Assembly: GCA_949152475.1 (NCBI GenBank)
Contig: OX424564.1
Coordinates: 31,618,165 to 31,682,164 of the forward strand
DNA length: 64,000 bases
Source of the DNA: Terebella lapidaria
Lineage: Eukaryota > Annelida > Polychaeta > Terebellida > Terebellidae
Reading direction: 5' to 3'
The notes beneath the pieces are model-generated. The model did not search any database. It was not told where the DNA came from and saw only the letters and a list, made by a program, of their open reading frames with translations. The position numbers and the translations under genes were made by a program. The stretch's first letter is position 1. Every line of letters begins with the position of its first letter. Positions 1 through 9,963 of this stretch are shown here, one piece after another.

Positions 1-589
1 GAATGCTGACTACCAAACTGGGCGAACCCTGAATGGGCCCTGGCACATACTGCCTCCTCTTCAGAAATCTTGTCCTCGAGTTTTGGACAACTCCCGACAT
101 TGCGTAGAACACACTACTTGTATCCTCACTTCGTCAAGTTCATCTCTGGAATACCGAACACAATATTTGTACGCAACCTTATTTTGGATACAGGAAAGGC
201 CTCTAGGGCCAGAAAAAACAAACATCGCACAAACTGTATTATTCCGAAAACATGACGATGGTGATACAACTGGAATTTTCTTTTCTCTCCACTCGATAGT
301 ACTTGTCTGTAATAAAATTAGTTCTAGGATCTTGAAGGTGGATGGAGCTGACAGAGCCTTCCGTCAAACATTCATGCAGACAAGCTCATCTATATTGTAA
401 TGTACAGAGCCATAGGTTGCTTTTAAGACCAGTGACAATTAGAGAGGTCTTCATATTGATGGATGTATAATTGGTACAATTTTAAATTTGCTGGAGGTGT
501 TCTACATTCTGTTCAGAAATGTCATAATGAAATGATAATAGACATATTCAATTCCGAATGCTCATTACAGTAATCATTCATCTGGGGTA
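1..589. other. unassigned non-coding stretch
   Basis: I see no domain-like open frame, RNA gene or repeat that recurs elsewhere in the window. Two short overlapping open frames (70-255 and 83-400) have no recognisable features and are probably chance. Confidence 0.5.
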
Positions 590-1005
590 ACAACATACCT
601 TCCTTTATTGAGAAGAATTAGTTCAACCAGTCAGTATTGTTCAACAGAGCATTGATTCATACATTCCACCAATGCTTCATTACATCTATAGTCTGGTCAT
701 TGACACTATGGCTCGTAAAATGTCAATACCCCATAACAACTGATAGTATTTTTCACATTGCTATTAACACACTGTTGGTCGAATTATAATAGTTGCGGTT
801 GTGGAACAAATAATCACCCGCGATATACACATTCATAAATACAACTTCATAAATAGTATTAATTGCTTAGAGGGAAATGTGTCCAGGTTCTTCAAGTTCT
901 ATGAAACAAAATATGGAAACAAGGCAGAGGTATTTAACCTGTAATGCCGATTGCATCGTTGATAATATTCATAATCGTACCATAGGTAACACTTTTAACA
1001 ATAGG
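590..1005 (-). repeat. inverted copy of part of dispersed repeat R1
   Basis: Read on the minus strand, this stretch follows about 3,958-4,310 (and 12,219-12,510): the start-site-like GTTTCATAG segment, the segment ending CCAGACTATGG, and the GTTGAACAATACTGAC end recur in the same order with scattered differences. It is a diverged, inverted partial copy of R1. No protein is implied. Confidence 0.7.
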
Positions 1006-1020
1006 CCAGACTGTGGTCTA

Positions 1021-1180
1021 CAGGGCTGGTAAGTCACGTGCCGTCACGATGGGATTTCTGGTGACAAACATACTAGTACACCTTTTGTTTAATACGAGTA
1101 ACCCGTTAGAACTGTAATAAAAATGTTTGTTTGTTTGTCACAAGAATCACACTGTGACGGCAAGTGATTACCAACCCTAT
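1021..1180. mobile_element. foldback MITE, hAT-like termini
   Basis: The two ends are imperfect inverted repeats of about 45 bp. The left end begins CAGGGCTGGTAAGTCACGTG and the reverse complement of the right end begins TAGGGTTGGTAATCACTTGC. Both continue through GCCGTCAC and TGTGACAAACA-like sequence. The CAGGG-type terminus resembles many hAT-derived non-autonomous elements. I could not find a convincing target-site duplication, so the superfamily is tentative. Confidence 0.55.
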
Positions 1181-1383
1181 CAAACATAAATTCCTAGGGG
1201 TGTGTCGTGTGAAATAGTGTGATTGTAATACCAACTGTGATAATAATCAATTGATATGCACAAAATTCAGAAGCGATAAAGGTGCATACATTGAGAAAAA
1301 GAAAATAAATCGTCGTGTCATAAGCTAACCCCTCCACCTCCTGGTAACGGTAACGAATAACATGCTTATTACAGTACATTTCC

Positions 1384-1416
1384 CTGGTAACCATATTTAC
1401 TCATCTCGGGCTAAAT
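1384..1416 (+). mobile_element. degenerate 3' terminus of a hairpin-ended element
   Basis: The string GGTAACCATATTTAC followed by TCTCGGGCTAA matches the right terminus of the hairpin-ended elements (GGTAACC, spacer, then a hairpin ending GGGCTAA). The left half of the hairpin has decayed. The DNA just outside it (1,417-1,545) matches the DNA outside the outer element at 53,537, so this is probably an old copy in a duplicated site. No 5' part is recognisable. Confidence 0.5.
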
Positions 1417-1545
1417 TTCCTGTTATTTGTTTATGTTTTTGTTACGTGGTGTACTAATTTTTGCTTACATAAGTGCCAGTGATGATTGGTAGAAATACAC
1501 ACCGAAAATACTGGATAAAGACTTGACAGACGGTTGAAATATATC
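1417..1545 (+). repeat. sequence shared (inverted) with 53,401-53,536
   Basis: The minus strand of 53,401-53,536 follows this stretch: a GTTACGTGGT segment, then GCTTACATAAGTGCCAGTGA, then GACAGACGG. In both places it abuts the 3' end of a hairpin-ended element at the GGGCTAA terminus. It is either duplicated flanking DNA or an extension of the element family. Confidence 0.65.
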
Positions 1546-1736
1546 GATGTAAATATATATTTGTGGCATTTGTTCTATATAAACACTTACATGTGATACT
1601 TTGAATATGTATAATAACAATTTGTTGTATATCAATAAAGCTTATATATATGCAAAAAAGGGTATTTAGGGATTTAAAACCATGGACGTTTCATTATGTG
1701 GGTCCTACATATGAAAAAAAGGTCAATAAATAGATA

Positions 1737-2805
1737 GTCAACAAGAATCATATCTGGTGCAAAGCACCAGATCTCCCCGGATGAAAGAAGTCAATAGCGC
1801 GTCCATTTCTAGCACTGTTTCCAATTTAATTCCGTGCGCATATTATATAGGCCTACAATGTCCATGCACGACGAATACCGATGTCAAGGCAATTGGTACC
1901 GTATAGTTCGTATGAACACTGGTGAATAGTATCCCTGATCAAGAACGCCCATCAAAAAATAGCCAAGGTGTTCATAAAATTCAGCACCGTTTTCTATTTG
2001 ACCCAAAATTCAATATATTCGTAAAAGTGTTTTTGGTGAATAGTGTACAAATAGGCGACAATATATGACATAAATTATGAGAAGTATCTACTAACTTGGA
2101 GTACCGTCGGAATAGTTACAAGCACCGAAATATCGATGTTGAAGGCGGTGGTGTTGAACTCGGAACCCCTTCCGACTTTTACACATTGCCAACGATCAAT
2201 TCCACGGTTCTCAATCTTTCGCACTCTGCCAGGGAAATATTAGCTCGTTGTTGGACAGCGAGAAATAAATGCGTATGATCGTACGGTGGCTCATATTCGC
2301 CAGATGGAGGAATGCACTTTTTTCTTTACATCTTTATTACACTGTAATTAACGCTCTAAAATAAAGTTGCGTTCCTCTATGTGGCGAATATGAGCTTCTG
2401 TATGATCGTTATTAGTAAAGATGCAGTCAGAAAATGTAACGTAACAAATGTGCTAGTTTTACTGCTCCAAAACAAAGAAAAATAGGCACTGACATGAAGT
2501 ATGAGCGTGAGAAGAGAGCGATGGTTCGGCGATAGGGACAAAAATGATACCCGGTTGACTGAATGCTCACCATAGTTATGTATTTATTCTTAAATCCAGC
2601 CGACACGCTGATGTTCACGTAAATCGGCGATAGTGACGAAAAAATTGCTCCCTTCGACGAAAATATTCATGAGATTATATTAAGTAATTGAATTATTTAC
2701 GTCGAGCTCTGTAGAACACACGTTCAAAGTATTTTCTCTTCGAAACCAGGTTTCCCCCCCCCGTCGAAGACTATTTCCCGCATGGGAATCTCAGAGAGCG
2801 TTTAA
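1737..2805 (+). mobile_element. 1.07-kb insertion with hairpin near its left end
   Basis: This interval interrupts R1. The two other R1 copies (near 8,785 and, inverted, near 30,590) are uninterrupted, so it is a derived insertion. Fifteen bases inside its left edge is a perfect 9-bp stem with a 3-base loop (ATCTGGTGC, AAA, GCACCAGAT at 1,752-1,772). That is the layout seen at the ends of the larger hairpin-ended elements in this window. It carries a nested MITE at 2,283-2,399. It has no transposase and no clear target-site duplication, and its exact edges are uncertain by a few bases. Confidence 0.55.
2283..2399. mobile_element. 117-bp MITE with 10-bp target-site duplication
   Basis: Both arms contain GCTCATATTCGCCA followed by GAGGAA and GCA, as inverted repeats covering about 38 bp of each end and leaving a short AT-rich loop. 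GTATGATCGT occurs directly before (2,273-2,282) and directly after (2,400-2,409), a perfect 10-bp direct repeat that fits a target-site duplication. Duplications of 8-11 bp are known for Mutator-like elements, so a MULE-derived MITE is the best guess. Confidence 0.65.
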
Positions 2806-4745
2806 GAATAATGGTTTACATTTGCACAAAGAACTGTGACTGTATTTACCTGAACTGAACAACTTCCTTTACTTACACGTTGATTAAATTGAATTAATAT
2901 ATTTTTCACCACTAAACTATTCATATTCCAAGTATACCTACGACTTCGAACATTAACAAAAATAATACCCAACGACTTTCATTGTACTAATGACAGGGGC
3001 TCATCAGGTAAACTTGGTTGATCAGCCTTACAGTTCACTCTGAAAATGCATGGCTAAAAAGTAACATGAAAAACTCGGCTCTTGAATACAGACGGGAATG
3101 AATGAGTGGTTGGCTTTTGGTTTTTTTTCACATTTGCTCTACATGTATCTTTGTAGTCCCCGAACAGAAATTATCGAGGGTTTCCTGAACCACTTCTCTT
3201 GTAATACTAATGATGAATCCCATTGTCAAAACTCGGTCACCGGATACTGTGACAAGTCATTTCAGTCACACGTGAATATCCCCCAATGTTTAGTTATGAG
3301 CGAAATGAATGGTAATGGATCAATTTGAACAACTTCACTCGTACAAACTAACAACGCAGGTCTGCTTGATGCACATTACACTATCACACCCACGATTCAT
3401 AAATATGTCATCTGTCATTCCAGCAAATTGCATTCTGCAAAAGGTTGTAACTGTGACACACGTTAATCAAAGCAGATATATCGATCCTAAAGCAAAAGTA
3501 GCATCATTTATGTGTCCCATTTGACCCTCTCCAGCCGAGCTGCCGAATCCGATTTACTTTTCCCATTGATAGTTTATGCTTGGTATTATGTTGTGTGTAT
3601 TGCAGGTTTTTTGTTTTTTAATAAGCCTCGATGACCCCATGAGCATATGATTTGTAATCATGGGGAAAACAGTCATATTTTTTTGACGCTCAATTGGTAA
3701 TAAAAAATGTGTCCAAATATTTTGAAATAATATATGTTATAATAATATTCACAACTTACAATATGGTTCATACCACAGTTTGAACTACTAACTAAAAAAA
3801 ATGTTTCTCGGATAGATTTCTCAGTTGCAAAGAAACATAATTACCTTTCACCATATTATATTCCTTACCAGTTTGAACAAGCTTGTGATTGCAAGGCATA
3901 AATACCTACTTCATCATCTGCACCATAGATAAGATTATTAATACGAATATTATCAATCATGCAATTGCCATTACGGGTCAAGTACCTCGACATTGTTTCC
4001 ATTTTTTGTTTCATAGGAAATGTGGAACCTAGAAACATTTCCCTCCAAGCAACAGACGCTATTCATGAAGTTGTATGAATTGTTTAGCATAGTGGTTTAT
4101 TATTTATTCAACAACCTTCTATTGATAGGTAACTATCATAATTCGACCATCAATGTGTTAATAGCAGTGTGAAAATACGGTCAATCATAATGAGGTATTG
4201 GCATTTTATGAGCCATAGTGTCAAAGACCAGACTATGGATGAGATGAAGCAATATTGCAATGTATTATTAAATGTTTCGTTGAACAATACTGACTAGTTG
4301 TACTAAATTTTCCCAAAAAAAGAATCCGACAAGTAATACTGGTAGATATATTATTATATGTCTCATCAGTGCGTTCCTATCTTAATGAATGTAGTTTGGG
4401 TAGTGCAATAAATATCCACGACCTCATTGATTGCCAGTTGATACAAAACTCTCGTCAATGCACTCAATGGCTCTGTACCCCACTATGTAAACGAACTCGT
4501 TTGCGAAGATGTTTCACAAAGGACTGCCAGTTCTATTCACCTTCAAGATTATAGAGCGGATCTTATGACATACGATTAATGACAGTGGAAAGAGGAAAAT
4601 TCATGTGTATTACCAGCCAAGATTGGGAATAAGATATTTGTGTGATTTTTGTTTATTTGTCTATTTCCCGTATCCAAAACAAAACTGCACGCAAATCTTG
4701 TAAGCACAATTTCAGAAATGGGTGTTACGTCAGGTCGTAATTTTC

Positions 4746-5010
4746 CTGGGCTTTAACAATTATTTCCCACTTTTTATATTAATTCCAGGTTTTCATATTT
4801 GATTCCAGGTTTGAATATTTATTTCCAGGTTTAATATTTCATTTCCGGTTTGATAAAACAATTCCGGGTTTGAACATTTATTTCCTGGTTTTAATATTTA
4901 TTTCCCAGTTTTAACATCTAATTCCAGGTTTAATACTTAGTTCCAACTTTTAATATATTTATTTAATGCCTGGTTTTAAATAATTATTTCCCAGTTTCCC
5001 AGGTTTTTTC
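4746..5010 (+). repeat. degenerate ~27-bp tandem array (ATTTCCAGGTTTTAAT type)
   Basis: About nine imperfect units of the type ATTCCAGGTTTTAATATTT follow one another. The same array occurs at 23,795-24,030 and, inverted, around 22,556-23,045 and 23,386-23,440. It always lies at the edge of an R2 block. Confidence 0.7.
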
Positions 5011-5920
5011 CAGTTAGTAAATAAGTCTTCAGAAAAGAAGTTGAATAATAATTAGTAAGAAATCGAATGTCCCTAATAACATAAGCTCTCCTACTCCGAT
5101 GGTAATTTCTTTGGGTTTTGTTTCCTAGATTGACTTCTAGATTAACTTCGACACTAGTCCACTCGTACTTTAGGAAATATTTAATTGACAATAGGACTTC
5201 AGTCAGATATACATGTAACACAGTACTGGGGTCTGAACACCGTTCATGTAGTCTCTGTATGTGTTAATAATAACGTGACTGAAAATTATTATGTTATAAT
5301 TGATGCAATACACCAATCATCAATTATGAGGTTATCACAAATATGGAGACACGAGCATAATCACAACATCGATATTTATGAAAATTCAACAATGGAAAAA
5401 TTTTAAGCGTTATCATGGTTCCAAAGTCGCAAATATTTGCCAGACAAACAAGGAATATATTATTGACAAAGTTTGCATTACCATCTGCAATATTTCTTCA
5501 ACAATCAATATCAAATGCTTCAGGCTGATAGCGCTATCCTTATCTGATTCAGTATAACTCGACAGAATGAGGTTCTACCTAGTATTTTTGTTTGACAGAT
5601 GACTCGATGACATATAGTATAATGTGGATTATCAAACAGAGCTGTTCATTTCCACAACGGAAATTGTTCAGATTGCTCCATTAGCATGCTTTAAGCTAAA
5701 CATCTAAACTAAACATCCAGCTTTATTCGGGTGTGACTGAAATTGTGGTAATATCCGTTGATCCAGTTTTGACAATGGGATCATCATTAGCATTACTCGA
5801 GGAGTGGTTAAGAAATTTCCAGGATAATTATTGTTCAAGGATTGCAGATAAAATCAACAAAGGAACAAAAAGCATTCATTCATTCATTCATTCATTCATT
5901 CATTCATTCAGAAGAGGCTC
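5011..5920 (+). repeat. dispersed repeat R2, copy a, ending in a CATT microsatellite
   Basis: This block carries landmarks seen in all R2 copies: a CACTCGTA...TTCAGGAAAT segment, GACAATAGGACTTCAG, GGGGTCTGAACACCG, TATTTGCCAGACAAACA, the TGCTTCAGGCTGATAGC segment and GTTGATCCAGTTTTGA. It ends in GGAACAAAAAGCATTCATTC with a tetranucleotide (CATT)n run at 5,874-5,911. Other copies lie at 7,980-8,705, 14,150-14,832, 16,480-16,626 plus 21,204-21,900, and 24,031-24,840. No conserved open frame is evident across copies. Confidence 0.7.
5874..5911 (+). repeat. (CATT)n microsatellite
   Basis: A perfect tetranucleotide repeat of about nine units sits at the same place inside R2 as the longer run at 24,797-24,836. 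Other R2 copies (14,557, 21,840) have only one to three units there. Confidence 0.9.
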
Positions 5921-7330
5921 CACTTTGAATATGTTGCGTATCAAAAAAGATACAAATGAAGGAAAACGCCTTTCCCCATGCATGATCTTTGGCGTATATA
6001 CTCTATGTAGAATTTGTTTAATAACAAACTTGTTTACTCCATAAATACGATGTATGCATGATCTTTGGTGTATATACTCTGTAAAAAGGGTTTAATAACA
6101 AATTTAGTTGATATTACTTCACATTACTTCATCTTTATAGTTACAAATAATTACTAGACATATTCATACACGTAGAGTTAATACCCAGTGTCAAGTATTC
6201 CGAGCGAACAAAACAGGGTCCGTTATCCAATCTAATAGTCCGGGGACAGAAAGTCATATCAGGCATACGAAGGGAGAGAAAACAAAAATGACAGGGAAAC
6301 TCATGAACCCCAAAAATGGCCATTAGGAGATGAATGTAAGTATCGATCTATTACCACCAATACAGCCAAATTTTGATGATTCCAATAACAAACATACAAC
6401 ATTTTGCAATAGAAACAAAGCCCGACCAATTACTTTATCAAAACACACACTGGCGTCATCAGGGGCAGACAGCGTGGTAAATGTAGTTGTTTCTACTGTA
6501 CACCTGATGGAATTAGTATACAACTGCCCAACACCCTATGAAAACAATTTAGAAATCCGAAACAAACCCCATGGAATAGATATATGACAAGTACATAAGT
6601 ACCTAATCACAAGCCAAAAGGCTACTGAGTTGATGGTATCCTCGGGGACAGACCTAACGTCCACCAGCAGTGACACTGGCTCAGGTGTTCCGGAAAGAGT
6701 GAGCATTTCCTGCCTCACTAGTGGCACCTGTCATGAAATCCCCAAAATTAACATGAAAATAGATCTAGTTGCATGGCAGTCATGGATCTGTTGTATTTAT
6801 CAACCAGATCATGATGACGGCCATAAAATTTCTTAAAGGCAGCTATAAGTCTTGGTAAAACATATCCTTGTCGCAGCAGTTTAGAAACTAACTGGACACT
6901 TCGATAAACAAAGTCCTCATATTTGCAACTAGCTCTGGAATCCCACAAGTGGTGATTGGTGATACCTTCCTCCCATTATCCATAGGAGAGAAAACAATCA
7001 TGTTGAAAAGGAAACGTCAGTATTTCATCCTGCCAATGGCTCATCAAGCATCAAACACGCAAATGGAGAGAGGATGTATTGCGAATTCAGGAAAACGAGC
7101 CTTAGAATTACAGTACTTACTTCAGGGTAATTATCAATAATCATTGGTGATGTTGAATGTATGAAAGTGATCGTGAGAACGATCATGCTGGCAGGAGACA
7201 CTGTCAGTATGTTGGTTTATAAAATATCTCAACTGATGCACTCATTGCTCTCAAGCTATCCAAGTGCTTGCCTAATTGTAATAGAGGACCTATCAATATA
7301 GTTTTGTGTGTGATTAAAGGCTTTGTGGCT
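5921..7330 (+). repeat. mosaic of R2-associated duplicated segments
   Basis: Three pieces match other places in different orders. About 6,187-6,330 matches 15,556-15,690. About 6,330-6,640 matches 23,041-23,370. About 6,660-7,290 matches 15,694-16,340 and, in its later part, 13,400-13,670. The last part contains CAAACACGCAAATG, GAATTCAGG and a TTTATAAAAT string at 7,217 that also recur at 13,618. Short open frames here are not preserved between copies. Confidence 0.6.
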
Positions 7331-7423
7331 GCAGTGATTGTTTCATATAATGGAAATTTTACACACGACTAAATGCACTGGCACACATTTGAATTTTCTA
7401 TCATTAAACATGTACATTTATTG
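7331..7423. other. unassigned stretch
   Basis: Short AT-rich linker between the R2-associated mosaic and the hairpin at 7,424. No feature seen. Confidence 0.4.
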
Positions 7424-7590
7424 CCCTCGCCCCGATAGGGGGAGAGGGTATTGCATTTGTTTCTGTCTGTCTGTTTGTCACTGGACGAAATCAAAGTTTT
7501 TTTCAAGTATGTTGATCAGTTCCGTTCGTTTGTTTTTTTTGTGTCCCGGTTAGCGCTCTACAGGTCACAGTTTTTTTTTGGAAAATAAAG
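7424..7590 (+). mobile_element. 5' fragment of a second hairpin-headed element family
   Basis: A G/C-rich hairpin (CCCTCGCCCC, loop GATA, GGGGGAGAGGG, 7,424-7,447) is followed by TATTGCATTTG, a GTCTGTCTGT run and a T-rich segment. This is the layout of the 5' ends at 9,964 and 33,711: terminal hairpin, TATTGGCATGG, then a GTCC run. The primary sequence differs, so it is a related design rather than the same family. It stops after about 165 bp with no matching 3' end, so it looks truncated. Confidence 0.5.
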
Positions 7591-7859
7591 AAATTTGGTG
7601 GAAAGATTCATACCATAGTAGTGTAGTAGTGTACACGAGTCACACATGTGGTGAATAACCCCAAATGTCCATAGGAAAAACACATACATCAAACACTTAC
7701 ATATATAATTATACACAAATGTATCTTTAGAACGAAATAATATTACATATGTATATGTAGTCATCAACCTATGGTCACTAATAGCACAAGATTTTGATAA
7801 TGACAATGAAATAGTGAATTATATGAATTTGGCATACCAAGAAAGCCCAATCAACTATT
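7591..7859. other. unassigned stretch
   Basis: AT-rich DNA with a minus-strand open frame (7,558-7,806) that shows no recognisable domain. No repeat match was seen. Confidence 0.4.
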
Positions 7860-8705
7860 CTCACAGTGTGTAAAGTCTAGTTGTTTCTACTGTACACCTG
7901 ATGAGATTAGTATATTTCAACTGTTGAACAACAGAGTAAACCATTTCAGAAATCCTAAACGAACCCGACGTAAAATAAAGAATTCAGGAATTCCTTTATA
8001 CTTCTCTAAATGTTAACCACTCTGAGAGGAAATTCTTTGGGTTTTGCTTTCTAGATTAACTTCGACTTCTAGATTAACTTCGTTACTAGCTCACTCGTAT
8101 TCCAGGAAATCTCCATTTGACAATAGGACTCATATACATATAAGTCCTATCATACATATAACACAGTGGGGTCTGAACACTGTTCGTGTAGACTCTGAAT
8201 GCATTAAGAATAACTTGGGCTATAATTGATGGTGCAATACATCAATCATCAATTGCGAGGTTATCACAATTATGGAAGCACGACAATAATCACAAAATCG
8301 ATACGAAACAACAGAGAAACATTAAGCGTTATCATAGTTGCAAAATCGCAAATATTTGCCAGACAAACAGAGAATACATTAATGACAAAATTTCTCGAAC
8401 AATCGATATCAAATGCATCAGGCTGATAGCACTATCATGACTCGATTCAGTATAACCTGACTGAATCAGGTTGTACCCAGTATTATTATGCTTGACAGAT
8501 GACTTGATGACATATAATATAATGTGGCGTATCAAGCAGAACTGTTTCCTTGTACCACGGACATTGATAAGATTGATGCATCGTCATGCATTAAGCTAAA
8601 CATCTACACTAAACATCTAGGGTTATTCACGTGTGACTGAATTTCCATGTCGTAATATCCATTGATCCAGTTTTGATAATAGTTTTGATAAGAGTGGTTC
8701 AGGAA
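7860..8705 (+). repeat. dispersed repeat R2, copy b
   Basis: The R2 landmarks appear in order: GGAATTCCTTTATACTTCTC, ACTCGTATTCCAGGAAATCT, GGGGTCTGAACACTG, ATATTTGCCAGACAAACAG, CATCAGGCTGATAGC, CATTGATCCAGTTTTGAT. It ends abruptly before the CATT microsatellite, where R1 copy b begins. Confidence 0.7.
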
Positions 8706-9963
8706 AGGGTATTTAGGGATTTAAAACCATGGACATTCCATTGGCCCTACATATGGAAAAACGGCCAATGAATAAATAGTTGATAATGGTTCAAATTTCC
8801 ACTGAGAACTGTAACTTTATTTACATAAACTGAACAACTTACCTTACTTACACTTTGATTAAATTGAATCAACATAGTTTTCGCCACTAAACTAATTAAT
8901 TTCCAGGTGTACCTATGACTTTGGAGAACAAAATTTATACCCAACGACTCCGGAACCATTCCCAATGTTTTGCCTTCATGACAGAGCTCATCGGCTAAAC
9001 TTGGTTGATCAGCCTGACAGTTCACTCTAAAAGTGCATGGCTAAAAAGTAACATGGAAAACCCGCCTCTTGAATACAGACGGGAATGAATGAGTGGTTGG
9101 CTTTTGGTTTTTTCACATTTGCTCTACATGTATCTTTGTAGTCCCCGAACAGAAATTATCGAGGGTTTCCTGAACCACTTCTCTTGTAATACTAATGATG
9201 AATCCCATTCATATTCACACGTGAATATCCCCCGATGTTTTGTTATGAGCGAAATGAATGGTAATGGATCAATTTGAACAACTTCACTCGTACAAACTAA
9301 CAACGCAGGTCTGCTTGATGCACATTACACTATCGCACCCACGATTCATAAATATGTCATCTGTCATTCCAGCAAATTGCATTCAGCAAGAGGGAGTAAC
9401 TGTGACACACGTAAATCAAAGCAAATATATCGATTCTAAAGCAAAAGTAGCACCACTTTTTAATCTGTGCCCCATTTGACTCTCTCCAGCCAAGTTGGCG
9501 AATCCGATTCACTTTTCCCATTGATATTATATGCTTAGTATTATTCTGTGAGTATTGCAGGTTTTATTTTGTTTTCTAATAAGCCTTGATGACCCTATGA
9601 GCATATGATTTGTAATCATGGGGAAAACAGTCATATTTTTTAACGCTCAATTGGTAATAAAAAATGTGTCCAAATATTTAAAAATAATATATGTTATAAT
9701 AATATTCACAACTTACAATATGGTTCATAGGACAGTTTGAACTAATAACTAAAATAATAGTTTCTCGGATAGATTTCTCAGTTGCAAAGAAACATAATTA
9801 CCTTTCACCATATTATATTCCATACCAGTCGGAACAAGCTTGTGATTGCAAGGCATAAATACCTACTTTATCATCTGCACCATAGATAAGATTATTAATA
9901 CGAATATTATCAAAGATGCAATTGCCATTACGGATCAAGTACCTCGTCATTGTTTCCATTTTT

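Larger units (their letters stand above)
1546..4738 (+). repeat. dispersed repeat R1, copy a (with a 1.07-kb insertion)
   Basis: About 2.1 kb of this segment recurs at 8,706-12,945 (interrupted by a hairpin-ended element), and part recurs inverted at 29,900-30,790. The shared text starts with AGGGTATTTAGGGATTTAAA and runs to GGGTGTTACGTCAGGTCGT. The interval 1,737-2,805 is absent from both other copies. Small open frames within it (3,098-3,328, 3,309-3,524, 4,369-4,554) have counterparts in copy b with frame-changing differences, which argues against coding. Confidence 0.75.

Noticed and set aside
3098..3524. Pair of open frames conserved between 3.1 and 9.1 kb
   Set aside because: The copies differ by an indel that changes the protein, and the third copy at 30 kb is also broken. 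The similarity is that of a DNA repeat.
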